Shown here piece by piece: positions 18,280 to 28,136 of a DNA stretch of 64,000 bases. The stretch covers positions 62,001 through 126,000 of the forward strand of contig JBKQIY010000025.1 in the NCBI GenBank assembly GCA_052148155.1, given 5' to 3'. The notes beneath the pieces are model-generated. The model worked only from the letters and a program-made list of their open reading frames with translations. It had not been told where the DNA came from and did no database searches. The translations under genes and the position numbers were made by a program. Numbering within the stretch: the first letter of the stretch is position 1; every line of letters starts with the position of its first letter. The stretch is from JBBQER01 sp052148155 (GTDB taxonomy: Bacteria; Actinomycetota; Acidimicrobiia; IMCC26256; PALSA-610).

Positions 18280-18675
18280 CTAGATGTGGCTGATAGAGGT
18301 CGCTTGCGACCATCGCACCCGCCACCTTTCGCCGTCATCGTCTCGTCGATAACAGTCGAGGTGCCAGCATTCGAGCGGGCCCGCTTCCTGCCCCTGCACC
18401 GCGATGTCGATTGCTGATCGGTAGCGCAGAACCGCCAGGGCGCCATCGACCATTACTTCGATGTCGGACATCGCCTCGAAACGGCGGTAGTCGATGCGGC
18501 CTGACGCGATGCCGCCGAGATATTGCTCTTTGGACCAGACCCCGCCGCTGGGATTGACCAGCTGGAAGTCGGGAGCGTGCAGGACATCTGCTTCGTCGAC
18601 CCGCACCTCGACCAGCGATCGAAGGCGTCGCCCCTCGAGGTTGCCGAGATCTTCTTCGAGTTTCGCGTCCGTCAT
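18280..18675 (-). CDS. SnoaL/NTF2-like protein (131 aa)
   Basis: Cone-fold protein of the DUF4440/SnoaL type: LRSLVEVRVDEADVLHAPDF, NPSGGVWSKEQYLGGIASG, and a C-terminal strand ERWRVRWSQATSI. Members bind small hydrophobic ligands or act as isomerases and cyclases; function cannot be predicted. ATG at 18675 is chosen because homology begins directly after it, although the frame extends upstream to 18774. Single gene, no operon partner. Confidence 0.8.
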   Translation of the reverse strand: MTDAKLEEDLGNLEGRRLRSLVEVRVDEADVLHAPDFQLVNPSGGVWSKEQYLGGIASGRIDYRRFEAMSDIEVMVDGALAVLRYRSAIDIAVQGQEAGPLECWHLDCYRRDDDGERWRVRWSQATSISHI

Positions 18676-19129
18676 ATCGGGAACATCGTTCGACCCCGCA
18701 CTCCTATTGTCCTCGACCGTCACATCTCGACGTCGGCGGAACCACCTCGCAGGCCTCGACCGTCGCTTCGCCACGTCCCAAATCCGAAGCGCCTGAAATG
18801 ACGGCCCCCGTCACAACATCAACGGGAACGCCAGTCGCGCCCGGACGACGTCCCTGACCGTGTTGACATCGAACGTCTTGAAGTCATGCACTTCACTGAC
18901 TGGTGACGAGGGGCGGATCGTCGTCGGTCCGCGTCGTTTGGTCGTCACGGGCCGGCCTGACGCGTGATGACTCGCGTCGCGGGCAGGGCCCAGTTGGCCG
19001 TTTGCTCCTCGGTCTGGCTCGTTCCAGTGCCGCGTCAGCAAACGTTCGCGATGTCTCGCAGCCGATCGGGTTGCGGGTCAGGTTGGCTGACCGACTACCA
19101 CCGTTCCCACAGATACTGTCCTGGCTGCG
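18676..19129. other. Intergenic region without recognised gene
   Basis: About 450 bases between divergently transcribed genes (SnoaL-like leftward, MDMPI-like rightward). The first 100 bases could extend the SnoaL-like gene to 18774 in frame. Beyond that I see no protein-like frame, RNA gene or clear operator. Confidence 0.35.
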
Positions 19130-19774
19130 ATGGGTGATCTTCGGTTTGACGCGCAGGAGCGCCTCGCCCTTTGCGATCTCTTCGACGAACTCGGGGCTGG
19201 CGTACCGACGATGATCGCGGGCTGGACCGCGCACGACCTCGCGGCCCACATCGTGCTACGTGAGCGTGATCTCATCGCTGCCCCGTGCATTGTCCTTCCT
19301 GGTCCCTTTCAACGATTCGCCGAGCGACGCAGGGTGAGGTTGGCGGCGAAGAGGGAGTTCGGGTGGCTCGTCGCGCGGATCCGGTCAGGCCCCCCTCCTG
19401 GGTTCTTCCGCATCGGCTGGGTCCGCTCTGTCCCGAACCTGAACGAGTTCTTCGTCCATCACGAAGATGTGCGCCGGGCGAACGGCCGAGACCCTCGCAC
19501 CCTCACGCCCGAGTTGGAGGCTGCCTTATGGCGCAACCTCCGCCGAGGTAGCCGCTACCTGAGTCGCAGGCTGCGCCGAGTCGGGCTGGAGATCCGGTGG
19601 GCGGGAAGGGACGAGCGGATCGCGGTTCGGACAGGAGAACCCGTTGTTCGCCTCAGCGGTTCGCCTGGCGAACTCCTCCTCTACGTCTTCGGACGCCAGG
19701 CAGCCGCGCAGGTCGAGGTGACGGGACCAGCGGAGGCCGTCGCGACAGTTCACGAGACGCACTTCGGGATGTGA
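19130..19774 (+). CDS. Maleylpyruvate isomerase-like/TIGR03085-type metal-binding protein (214 aa)
   Basis: The N-terminus (ERLALCDLFDELG, GWTAHDLAAHIVLRERDL) matches the DinB-like mycothiol-dependent maleylpyruvate isomerase fold, whose His residues bind a metal; the His of AAHIV and the later FFVHHEDVRR fit this. In actinobacteria these proteins often use mycothiol. The C-terminal third forms an SCP2-like module. Start ATG at 19130. Substrate unknown. Confidence 0.82.
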   Translation: MGDLRFDAQERLALCDLFDELGAGVPTMIAGWTAHDLAAHIVLRERDLIAAPCIVLPGPFQRFAERRRVRLAAKREFGWLVARIRSGPPPGFFRIGWVRSVPNLNEFFVHHEDVRRANGRDPRTLTPELEAALWRNLRRGSRYLSRRLRRVGLEIRWAGRDERIAVRTGEPVVRLSGSPGELLLYVFGRQAAAQVEVTGPAEAVATVHETHFGM

Positions 19775-19891
19775 GCTTGTTGCTTCCAGACTCCGTCCGC
19801 GAACGTTGGGTCCGAGACAACCTTGGCAACCTGGCAAACGTTGGCTGACGAGGTACTAGCCTTCGGCGGGTCCTCGGTTGGCGGGTTGATC

Positions 19892-21355
19892 ATGGTCGGT
19901 GGGGGGAGTGCAAGTTTGGTGTCGTCGCGTGGCGGCGGGCCTGCACGCGGTCATCGACGGTTGCCGCCGGTTCGGGCGGTGCTCGCGCTGGTTGTCGTGG
20001 TGAGCGCGGTGGTCGCGACAATGTCGGCGGGAACCGCGGCGGTGGCGGTGTCGCGTGGTGTCTCGGTCCGGAACGCGAACCGTCCCTCGCCAGCGGTGGT
20101 GTCGTCGGCTGGTGATTGGCCGATGTTCGAGAATAACCCGTTGCATACTGGGATACAGCCGGATGATCCGACGATCGGCGCGTCGAGCGCGGCGCAGCTC
20201 CAAGTGAAGTGGAAGTCGCATGCGACAGCGTTCGACGACGTCTGGTCTTCGTCGGCCGTCGCGTTCAACGCGCAGTTGGACGAGCCGTTGGTGTACACAG
20301 CGACGTCGGCAGGCACGATCGCGGCCCGTGATCTGAACACGGGCACGGTGGTATGGAGCGACTCGGGCAACGGTGCGATCGTTGCGTCACCGGCCGTGTC
20401 CGGCAATACCGTCTATGTCGGTTCGGAAGGACATCAGCTCCTCGCGCTCGACGCGGCGACCGGCGCGCGTCAGTGTTCCTTTCCGTTGGATGGTGCGATC
20501 TTCAGTTCGCCGGTCGTCGGATTCGTCGACGACACCGGTCCAGTCGTGTTCTTCGGTGACACCGGCACGAGCCAAGACAGCGCGGGACATGAATGGGCGG
20601 TCAACGGGGTCGGGAACGCCGACGGCGCGTGCACACGAAAGTGGGTCTTTAACAACTGGACCATGAAAGGTTCTGGCACGCTCGCCACGGGCTCGTGGTC
20701 TTCGCCCGCCCTGACGACCGATTCGACCGGTCAGCCGTTGTTGGTCTTCGGAAGCGCCAATCCTGACGATGCCGTGTACGCGCTCAACGCCCAGGACGGA
20801 ACCCTGGTATGGCGGTTCCAGAGCACGGTGACGGGCGCCGATCAAGACGTCGGCGCGGCGCCCACGATCAGCGCACCAGGCGTCAATGACTTCCGTGACG
20901 GCGTCGTGTACGTCGACGGCAAGGACATGATCGAATATGCCCTTGACCTGGGGACCGGAACCAAAATCTGGTCGTTCAACCTCAATAAGGCCACAGGAGG
21001 GGAAAACGCGAACTGCCAGTCGGCCACCGCGTTGATCGGAAACCGGATCGTGGTCCCCTACGCCCACTACGTCTTCAAACTCGACGCCGACACCGGACGC
21101 CAGATCTGGCGGTCACAACCGGCACCGAGCATCTACTACGCGTCGCCTGCCATTTCAGGAGCGTCCAGCAACCAGGTCATCTTCATCGGCGACGCCGACG
21201 GCATCGAACATGCCTACCGCCTACGCGACGGCGCCCAGATGTTCCAACTCAAGACCGGCGGTTCCATCTACGCCACCGCCGCGATCGCCGACGGTGCCGT
21301 CATCTTCGGCGCCGATACCGGCTACCTCTACGCCCTCAGCGAACCAACAACCTGA
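19892..21355 (+). CDS. Secreted PQQ-repeat beta-propeller protein (about 487 aa)
   Basis: A signal or anchor segment (VRAVLALVVVVSAVVATM) precedes a beta propeller built of PQQ-like repeats: VYTATSAGTIAARDLNTGTV, YVGSEGHQLLALDAATGA, VYALNAQDGTLVWRF, IFGADTGYLYAL. These resemble BamB/quinoprotein blades, but the tryptophan-docking residues needed for PQQ binding cannot be confirmed, so it may be a structural propeller. The start is uncertain: ATG 19892 or GTG 19919, the latter with a GGGGGGAG site. Probably exported; no operon partner. Confidence 0.8.
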   Translation: MVGGGSASLVSSRGGGPARGHRRLPPVRAVLALVVVVSAVVATMSAGTAAVAVSRGVSVRNANRPSPAVVSSAGDWPMFENNPLHTGIQPDDPTIGASSAAQLQVKWKSHATAFDDVWSSSAVAFNAQLDEPLVYTATSAGTIAARDLNTGTVVWSDSGNGAIVASPAVSGNTVYVGSEGHQLLALDAATGARQCSFPLDGAIFSSPVVGFVDDTGPVVFFGDTGTSQDSAGHEWAVNGVGNADGACTRKWVFNNWTMKGSGTLATGSWSSPALTTDSTGQPLLVFGSANPDDAVYALNAQDGTLVWRFQSTVTGADQDVGAAPTISAPGVNDFRDGVVYVDGKDMIEYALDLGTGTKIWSFNLNKATGGENANCQSATALIGNRIVVPYAHYVFKLDADTGRQIWRSQPAPSIYYASPAISGASSNQVIFIGDADGIEHAYRLRDGAQMFQLKTGGSIYATAAIADGAVIFGADTGYLYALSEPTT

Positions 21356-21477
21356 ACGACACCTGCCATCTGTGCGGGCGACCGACGGAACGACCAAGCG
21401 GTGCGGTCCGCGACCCGGTCACCACCGCGGGTCGTCCGATCCGCAACGACACGTCGATCCATCCCGCCACGCGCGCC

Positions 21478-23028
21478 CTATGACTTGGCTTGTTCGCGCA
21501 GGACGCGGCGCAGGATCTTGCCCGACGCGGACTTCGGAATCGTGTCGACGAACGTGAGCTTGCGGACTTGCTTGAAGCTCGCGACGTTCTCCGCGACGAA
21601 CGCTTGAATATCCGCGGCCGTGGCGTCTTGACCCGCTTTGAGAACGACGTACGCCGCGGGGATCTCACCCGCGTCGTCGTCCGGCAGTCCGATCACGGCT
21701 GCGTCCGCAATCTGGGGGTGCGTGAGCAGCAGGGCCTCGAGCTCCGCGGGCGCGACCTGGAAGCCCTTGTATTTGATGAGCTCCTTCAACCGGTCGACGA
21801 TGTAGAGATGCCCGTCACCGTCGATGTGGCCGATGTCTCCGGTGTGCAGCCAGCCGTCGTCGTCGATCGTGTTCTTCGTCGCCGTCTCGTTGTTGAGGTA
21901 GCCCTTCATCACCTGCGGACCGCGCACCCGCACCTCGCCGTCCTGATCGACTCCGAGCGATACCTCCGTCGCGGGATCGACGATGCTGACCTCTGTGTTC
22001 GGGACCGTGACGCCCACCGACCCCGGCTTGAACATGCCGGGCGGGGTCGCATGACTCACGGGTGACAGCTCGGTCATGCCGTAGCCCTGGACGATCTCGC
22101 AGCCGATCCGGTCGCCGCACTCGACCGCCAACTCGGCCGACAACGGCGCCGCGCCCGAAAGCATCTGCCGCAGCGACGAAAGGTCGTAGTTGTCGACGAC
22201 CGGATGCTTGGCCAGCGCGACGACCATCGGCGGCGCGACGAACGCCCGCGTGAGGTGATGTTCCTGATGCAGCGAGAGGAACTGTTCGAGATCGAAACGC
22301 GGCATCGTCACGATCGTGGCGCCGCTGCGCAGACCGACGTTCATGATCACCTGCATGCCGTAGATGTGGAAGAACGGCAGCACCGCAACGAATGCTTCAT
22401 CCTCGCGGATCGGGACGGTACCCAGCGTCTGCTCGATGTTCGAGACGAGGTTGCGGTGGGTGAGCATGACGCCCTTCGACAGACCCGTCGTGCCCGAGGA
22501 GTACGGCAGCACGACGACGTCGTCGAGATCGACCGGGACCTGTTCGGCGAGCGGCGCGCCGGCGAGCGACGCGATCGACGCGTAGCCTTCGGCCTCGCCG
22601 ATGACGTACACCTCCGTTGCGCCGGTGTCCGCGATTGCCGCCGTGGCCGTGTCGAGGAACATCGGAACGGTCACCAGACGCGTCGCCCCCGAGTCGACGA
22701 GCTGATGGTGGACTTCACCCGGCGTGTACGTCGGGTTGATCGTTGTGATGACACCGCCCGCCAGCGCGACGGCATGGAACAACACTCCGTACTCGGGGCA
22801 GTTCGGCGCCATGACGGCGACGACCTCGCCTTTTGCGAGCCCATGCTCCAACCAGCCACCGGCCAACCGGCGCACCGCGTCGTCGAGCTCGCCGTACGTC
22901 ATCGTCGTGCCGGTGGCGCTGTCGATGAAGGCGACCTTGTCGGCCCGCTGGCCGACGTGTTCCAACGTGTACGGCGTCAACGCCGCGGTGGGAAGACTGA
23001 CCGACGGCAGTGGACTCGTGAAGATCAT
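21478..23028 (-). CDS. Acyl-CoA synthetase, 4-coumarate-CoA ligase type (516 aa)
   Basis: ANL-superfamily adenylating enzyme that activates a carboxylic acid with ATP and then forms the CoA thioester. The P-loop-like motif YSSGTTGLSKGVMLTHRN, the A5 motif GYGMTELSP, GWLHTGDIG and the C-terminal catalytic Lys in PKSASGKILRR are all present. Length and the central HIYGMQ segment are like 4CL/plant-type ligases, suggesting an aryl or medium-chain acid. Single gene on this strand, starting at 23028. Confidence 0.94.
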   Translation of the reverse strand: MIFTSPLPSVSLPTAALTPYTLEHVGQRADKVAFIDSATGTTMTYGELDDAVRRLAGGWLEHGLAKGEVVAVMAPNCPEYGVLFHAVALAGGVITTINPTYTPGEVHHQLVDSGATRLVTVPMFLDTATAAIADTGATEVYVIGEAEGYASIASLAGAPLAEQVPVDLDDVVVLPYSSGTTGLSKGVMLTHRNLVSNIEQTLGTVPIREDEAFVAVLPFFHIYGMQVIMNVGLRSGATIVTMPRFDLEQFLSLHQEHHLTRAFVAPPMVVALAKHPVVDNYDLSSLRQMLSGAAPLSAELAVECGDRIGCEIVQGYGMTELSPVSHATPPGMFKPGSVGVTVPNTEVSIVDPATEVSLGVDQDGEVRVRGPQVMKGYLNNETATKNTIDDDGWLHTGDIGHIDGDGHLYIVDRLKELIKYKGFQVAPAELEALLLTHPQIADAAVIGLPDDDAGEIPAAYVVLKAGQDATAADIQAFVAENVASFKQVRKLTFVDTIPKSASGKILRRVLREQAKS

Positions 23029-23167
23029 CGCCCCGCCCCTGTTCTCACGCCTCGGGTTTGCACCGTGTCCGTCGTCGCCTCTCCCGGTTCTACGTGCTCA
23101 CCGGCACATGAGCCAGCCGGGCGGCGCGCGCGGGACTATGAATCTTCGTGATGGATTTGTCGCCCGC

Positions 23168-23635
23168 TTACGGTGCGGCTCGCACGGTCCGCTCGAGGAT
23201 GCCGAGCGTTGCTTTCAGCGCGGACTCGGGGATGATCGGCCACGCGCCGGTCACCTTCCAGTTCTCACCGACGTTGGACCAGTCATAGATCGACGTGACG
23301 ACCGTACCGTCGCCAACAGGTTCGAGCCGGTACCCGTAGTAATGCCCGATGGAAGGGAACCCTTCGCCCGACACCTCCCACGTGATGAACCGGTCCTGCT
23401 CGTAACCGGTGATCGTGACGGTCACGTCGTATTTGCCCATCGGAAGGTCACCCAACGACTCGCGGTCCATGTGGATCACGAACGTGTCGCCGACGGCTCC
23501 GGCGGGCTCGCCCGTCGCGCTCTGCAACATGCCCGACGCGTCGATCGCGACATGGCCCTGCGGATCGCACACGACCTTGAAAATGGTCGCAGCGTCGGCG
23601 GGGATGGTCCGCTGGACTTCGAAACGTTCGCTCAT
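23168..23635 (-). CDS. SRPBCC (START-like) protein (155 aa)
   Basis: Polyketide cyclase/START-like ligand-binding fold: FEVQRTIPADAATIFKVVCD at the N-terminus, GKYDVTVTITGYEQDRFITW in the middle, and the C-terminal helix beginning ALKATLGILERTV. The SRPBCC cavity binds hydrophobic molecules. ATG at 23635 opens the conserved strand; two earlier Met codons are in frame. It follows the acyl-CoA ligase on the same strand at 139 bases, so co-expression is possible but not shown. Confidence 0.85.
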   Translation of the reverse strand: MSERFEVQRTIPADAATIFKVVCDPQGHVAIDASGMLQSATGEPAGAVGDTFVIHMDRESLGDLPMGKYDVTVTITGYEQDRFITWEVSGEGFPSIGHYYGYRLEPVGDGTVVTSIYDWSNVGENWKVTGAWPIIPESALKATLGILERTVRAAP

Positions 23636-23798
23636 GTTCGGCATCATGACACGACTGCCGCTCGCCTTTCCATCGCGCGCAATCGTGGTCCGTCACGTAC
23701 ACAACCGACCGCGCTTCGGCGCGACGTCCTCGCAACCAGGTCGATGTCGTCGCTACCCGTCGGCGCGAGCGTGCCGGTCCGTCAGGCCGCCAAACGGG

Positions 23799-23935
23799 CG
23801 TGACCTGAGGACGATCTGGTACCGCGTAACAGTTCACGGCGTCATCGCACCGACGACAGCGACCGGCTCCTTCATGACGATTCGGTGACCGATCTCCGCT
23901 TGCCACCGATGCGGCATGCGTCGCGGATGGCCGGG
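23799..23935 (-). pseudogene. Remnant of an aldehyde dehydrogenase gene
   Basis: This intergenic stretch is clearly similar to 36440-36560 in the intact aldehyde dehydrogenase of the window. The translation gives WQAEIG, IVMKEPVAVVGAMTP, a stop in place of the conserved Trp, then YQIVL, against WQEEIG, LVIKEPVGVVGAITPWNF, YQIVL in the intact protein. The in-frame TGA is at 23834-23836. Similarity fades on both sides, so only about 45 codons survive. No start or catalytic region is left. Confidence 0.75.
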
Positions 23936-24066
23936 GTGTCGTCCTTCGCTTCGAGCGTCATCGACCGGTCCGGCTTCGCGACTCGTGCGCACAGACCGGC
24001 CCTGGTTGGTGGACCGCGGCGCTGGACCGCGGACCGTCAGGTTGGACGCGGGAGACCGTTTCAGGT

Positions 24067-26577
24067 TCAGTCGGCGGCGATGGCGGCCAGCACGTCGAGC
24101 TTGGCGGCTCGGCGCGCCGGCCAGGTCGCCGCGCCGAGGCCGAGCAGCGCCGCGATGAGCAGGAATACCACCAGGCTGGTGAAGGGGATGGCGACGACGG
24201 TGATCTCTTGCGACCGTTTCAGTGAGGATGCCAGCGCGGCGCCCAGACCGGTGCCGACCACGATCCCGATGATTGCTCCGAAGAGGGCGAGGATCACGGC
24301 CTCGGAGCGGATCATGGCGCGGATCTGTCGTCGTTTCATGCCGACGGCCCGAAGCAGTCCGATCTCGTGGGTTCGCTCGAAGACGGACAGCAGGAGCGTA
24401 TTGACGATGCCGATGAGGGCGATGAGTACCGCGAGGGCGAGGAGGGCGTAGACGATGCCGAGAAGCTGGTTGACCTTCGCGACTTGGGACGCTTCGTACT
24501 GTGACCTCGTCTGGACCCCGACGTTCGGATAGGGAGTCGTCGCGTCGTTGACGGCGTTGAAGATGCCTGCTCTGCCGTCGGTTTTCAACAGGACGCCGAT
24601 CGGCAGCGGGTTGGTGAAGTGGGCGAGGAAGAACTCGCTGCCGACCAGGTAGTGGCCGATCAGCGCGTTGGGTTGGAAGATGCCTCCGATGCGCATCGTC
24701 GAGGTCCCGCTCAACGCGAATTTCACGGGCGCGGCTGAGCCGACCGAGAGGTGGTCGTTCTTCGCGGTTGTCGTATCGATGAGGATTTGGCCGGCTGCAA
24801 GGGCGGCTTGGGATGTTCCGGCGTGCATGTGCAACATGACGGTGTCGGCCAGATGATCGGTTGAGAGCCCGACGACGGTCGACAACGAGTTCTTGAACTC
24901 GAACTGTCCTTGGTAGACGGTCGAGGAGGCGGTGATCCCCGCCACGCGCGAGACGGCCGACACCACCGAGTTGGGGAATCCGCTGCTCGGGCCAGTGACG
25001 ATGAGGTCGGCGCTGATCGCGTCGTCGATGCTGCTGGTCGCCGACTTCGACAGCGACGCACCGAACACCGACATGGCCGACACGAGCGCCAACCCGACCA
25101 TCAGGGCCGCTGCGGTCTGCGCGGTCCGGCGCGGGCTGCGCATCGAGTTCTCACGGCCGAGGCGGCCTGAAATGCCGAACAGCCGCGCGACGGGCCGTCC
25201 GATGACGCCGGCCATCGGTCGCGCCACGATCGGCGCCAACATGGCGACCCCGACGAAGATCCCCACTGCACCCAGGCCCACAAACACGACGCCAGCCTGG
25301 GCGAGGCCGATCGCAACGATGGCGACCCCGCCGACGGCAGCGGCGCTTCCGACGGCGGCACGTCGGGCGGAGGACACCTCGTCGTCGCTGTTCTGGGCGG
25401 TGATGGCTGCCACCGGAGGGATGCGGACCGCTCGTCGTGCCGGGCTGATCGCCGAGGCCACCGTCACGCCGACGCCCACAGCCAGGCCGACCACCACAGT
25501 GCGGAGCCTGAACACGAGGGAAGCCGAGGGCAGCGAAACGCCGAACCCACGCAGGAGTGCTTCGAGCGCCTTGGCGGCCAGGACGCCGAGACCAAGTCCT
25601 ATCAATGAGGCGACCAGGCCCATGATGCTCGCCTCGACCAAAACGGAGCGGAAGACTTGGCGGCGGCTCGCGCCGAGCATGCGCAGAAGCGCCAACTCTC
25701 GTGTGCGTTGGCCGACGGTGATCGAGAACGTGTTGAAAATGGTGAAGCCGCCGACGAACAGGGCGATGAGCGCGAAGACCACCAGGGCGGTCGAGAAGGC
25801 CGACAGACCCTGGTTGATGACGTTGGTCTCCTCGTTGGCCACTGTCTGGCCGGTCACGACCTCGACGCCGCCGGGGAGCGTCCGCGCGATCGCGCGTTGA
25901 ACCGCACCCTTGTCCGCACCTGGTGCGGTCAAGACGTTGATCGTGTTCAACTTGCCGGTCAGACCGAAGAGGTGTTGTGCGGTCGGCAGGTCGAACGCGG
26001 CGATCGTCAATCCGGCCAAGTTGTCAGCCGTCCCGAACTTCAAGAACCCCGTGACAGTGAAGGTCTGCGGCGAGCTCGGCAACAGGATGCGCACGCGGTC
26101 CCCGACTTTGAAGTGATATTTCTGCGCCGTCCCCAGATCCATCACGACATCGTTCGCCGACGTCGGTGCTGTGCCGGCGACGAGATGGAACGCGGAAAGC
26201 TGCGTGTCAGGATCGAAAGAGATGCCGGCCGTCGCTCCGCTGTTGCCGACCGCGTTGCCGTCAGCCACGAACTGGGCGTATCCATCGACCGACCCATTCG
26301 CGTAGGCGACACCGCCCACCCGGCGCACCGCGGCCAGAACCGACTCGGGGATCGGGTTACGGACCGCGCTGGCACCACTTTTGAGGACTGCCTCGCCTCG
26401 GACCTCGAAATCGATGTGCTGAAAGACGTTGCCGACCAGCGTCGCGAACGTGTCGTGCAGCGTGTCAGTGAGGACCAAGCTCCCAGAAATAAACGTCACC
26501 CCGAGAACGATCGCCACCGCCGTCAGTACGAGGCGGAGCTTGTGGGCGAGTAGTCCCTTGCGTGTGACCTTCCACAT
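24067..26577 (-). CDS. ABC transporter permease, FtsX/MacB type (836 aa)
   Basis: Two FtsX-like permease cores with about ten membrane segments and two large extracytoplasmic loops. The cytoplasmic signature (QRTRELALLRMLGASRRQVF) recurs as ERTHEIGLLRAVGMKRRQIR, marking internal duplication. Such permeases act with an ATPase in lipoprotein or peptide export, or in mechanotransmission. The ATG follows the end of the ATPase gene by one base; but that ATPase is defective, so this permease either has a partner elsewhere or is idle. Confidence 0.93.
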   Translation of the reverse strand: MWKVTRKGLLAHKLRLVLTAVAIVLGVTFISGSLVLTDTLHDTFATLVGNVFQHIDFEVRGEAVLKSGASAVRNPIPESVLAAVRRVGGVAYANGSVDGYAQFVADGNAVGNSGATAGISFDPDTQLSAFHLVAGTAPTSANDVVMDLGTAQKYHFKVGDRVRILLPSSPQTFTVTGFLKFGTADNLAGLTIAAFDLPTAQHLFGLTGKLNTINVLTAPGADKGAVQRAIARTLPGGVEVVTGQTVANEETNVINQGLSAFSTALVVFALIALFVGGFTIFNTFSITVGQRTRELALLRMLGASRRQVFRSVLVEASIMGLVASLIGLGLGVLAAKALEALLRGFGVSLPSASLVFRLRTVVVGLAVGVGVTVASAISPARRAVRIPPVAAITAQNSDDEVSSARRAAVGSAAAVGGVAIVAIGLAQAGVVFVGLGAVGIFVGVAMLAPIVARPMAGVIGRPVARLFGISGRLGRENSMRSPRRTAQTAAALMVGLALVSAMSVFGASLSKSATSSIDDAISADLIVTGPSSGFPNSVVSAVSRVAGITASSTVYQGQFEFKNSLSTVVGLSTDHLADTVMLHMHAGTSQAALAAGQILIDTTTAKNDHLSVGSAAPVKFALSGTSTMRIGGIFQPNALIGHYLVGSEFFLAHFTNPLPIGVLLKTDGRAGIFNAVNDATTPYPNVGVQTRSQYEASQVAKVNQLLGIVYALLALAVLIALIGIVNTLLLSVFERTHEIGLLRAVGMKRRQIRAMIRSEAVILALFGAIIGIVVGTGLGAALASSLKRSQEITVVAIPFTSLVVFLLIAALLGLGAATWPARRAAKLDVLAAIAAD

Positions 26578-26578
26578 G

Positions 26579-27342
26579 TCAGCCGCCCAGCTGCTTCATC
26601 TGCTCCAACACGCGGTCGGCCGTCGGGGCGCCAAGATCCCCCACCATCCTCCCGTCGGCGAGGAACACGACCCGATCCGCGTACGCGGCGCCGTGCGGAT
26701 CATGGGTGACCATGACGATCGACTGCCCGAGTTCATTCACCGATCGACGCAGAAAGCCGAGCAGCTCCGCGGAAGCGTTCGAGTCTGGTTGCCCGTCGGC
26801 TCGTCAGCAAAGATGAGGTCCGGCCGGCCAACCAACGCGCGTGCGCACGCGACACGCTGCTGTTGGCCGCCAGACATCTCGCTCGGCCGGTGCGACAAGC
26901 GATCACCGATCCCGAGCTCGTCCACCAAGAAGTCGAACCAGGTCGCATCCACTTTGGTGCCGGCAAGCGCCGCCGGCAGGACGACGTTCTCCCGCGCCGT
27001 CAGCGTCGGCACCAGATTGAACGACTGGAAGATGAAGCCGATGCGGTCGCGTCGCAGCTCCGTCAAGCTGGCGTCGTCAAAACTGGCGGTGTCCCGGTCG
27101 CCCACGTAGGCGTGTCCCGACGTCGGGACATCAAGTCCGGCCAAGCAGTGCATGTGCGTCGACATGCCCGACCCCGACGGACCCATCACGGCGACGAGCT
27201 GACCGCGGGCGAACTCGACGTTGATCCCGTCGAGCGCCCGGACGACGGCGTCTGCCCTGCCGTACGTCTTGACTAGATCGACCGCGCGAGCCGCGGGCCA
27301 GCCGATGGAGTCGTTCGTCGATGGCGCAGCGGTCAACGTCAT
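26579..27342 (-). pseudogene. ABC transporter ATPase (MacB/LolD type), doubly disabled
   Basis: The protein starts at ATG 27342 and has a signature motif (MSGGQQQRVACARAL) and Walker B (LIFADEPTG). The Walker A loop reads GPSGSGMSTH: the essential Lys is Met60 (codon 27163-27165) and the next Leu is His. Directly after ADEPTGN, near 26790, one base is missing against the expected NLDSN, shifting the frame so that translation stops at 26737. The original frame resumes (SNASAELLGFLRRSV, then MVTHDPHGAAYADRV) and ends at 26579, one base before the permease. Two independent lesions suggest a true pseudogene. Confidence 0.85.
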
Positions 27343-27428
27343 GGTTCCTCACCTCGAAGTACTCGTCAGAAGGTCTCGTACAGTCGCCGGATCGCACCGG
27401 TCGTGCGGGCCGCGTCCTCGCCTATTGA

Positions 27429-28127
27429 TCAGCGCGTGGGCTCGGGGACGAGGGCGGCACAGATGAATTCGACGACGGTGCGCCGCACTGTGTCGTCCGT
27501 GTAGAGGTCGGCATCGCGTCCCTGATGCCGGTGCCAGGCAAACCACGACAACGACTCGGTGACCACCCTGGCCGCCACCGCTGAATCGGGCATCGGCCGC
27601 AGCAATCCCGCCGCGGTTCGTCGCTCGAGATAGGTGGTGAGCTCAGCGAAGGAACCGGCACGGGTGGTGCCGAACCAGGCGGCCTCGAGGTCTGGCATCT
27701 CCACCGCGCAGCGTTCAATGACCGCGAGAAGCGGCCGGTAGTGCTCGATCAGGTCATAACGCTCCTCGACGATCTCGTGAAGCTCGGCCGCGACGTCAGC
27801 CGGCGCGTCCGTGACCAGTGCTGCACGGATACGCGTCACCCGGACCCGGCCGAGGCCCTGCTGTATCAGCGCGATGGTTTCCCCGGGACCAGGGGTGGCG
27901 ACCGGTAGTTCAGGCATCGTCTCCGAGAACAACCCGAAGCCGTGCAGGAAGACCAGATGGAACAGAGCCTCTTTCGACGCGACATACGTGAAGAGCGAGC
28001 CGCTCGACATCCCCGCTTTTGACGCGACGTCGGCCGTCTTGGTCCCGCGGTAGCCGACACGCCCGAAGACCTCTGTGGCAGCTTCCGCGACTGCCACGAG
28101 ACGCTCACCGGGCGACAGGCGGGGCAT
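27429..28127 (-). CDS. TetR-family transcriptional regulator (232 aa)
   Basis: N-terminal helix-turn-helix: VAVAEAATEVFGRVGYRGTK, then DVASKAGMSSGSLFTYVASK (residues about 10-55). The C-terminal ligand domain is long and of unknown specificity. It lies 86 bases before the defective ABC ATPase on the same strand, so it may have controlled this export operon. A promoter-like repeat at 28137-28165 stands in front of it. Confidence 0.9.
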   Translation of the reverse strand: MPRLSPGERLVAVAEAATEVFGRVGYRGTKTADVASKAGMSSGSLFTYVASKEALFHLVFLHGFGLFSETMPELPVATPGPGETIALIQQGLGRVRVTRIRAALVTDAPADVAAELHEIVEERYDLIEHYRPLLAVIERCAVEMPDLEAAWFGTTRAGSFAELTTYLERRTAAGLLRPMPDSAVAARVVTESLSWFAWHRHQGRDADLYTDDTVRRTVVEFICAALVPEPTR

Positions 28128-28136
28128 ACACCCACC

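Noticed and set aside
22700..22740. TCACCCG ... GGGTTGA pair resembling the regulon site
   Set aside because: Inside the acyl-CoA ligase coding region, with a longer spacer and a mismatch in the right arm; chance occurrence.
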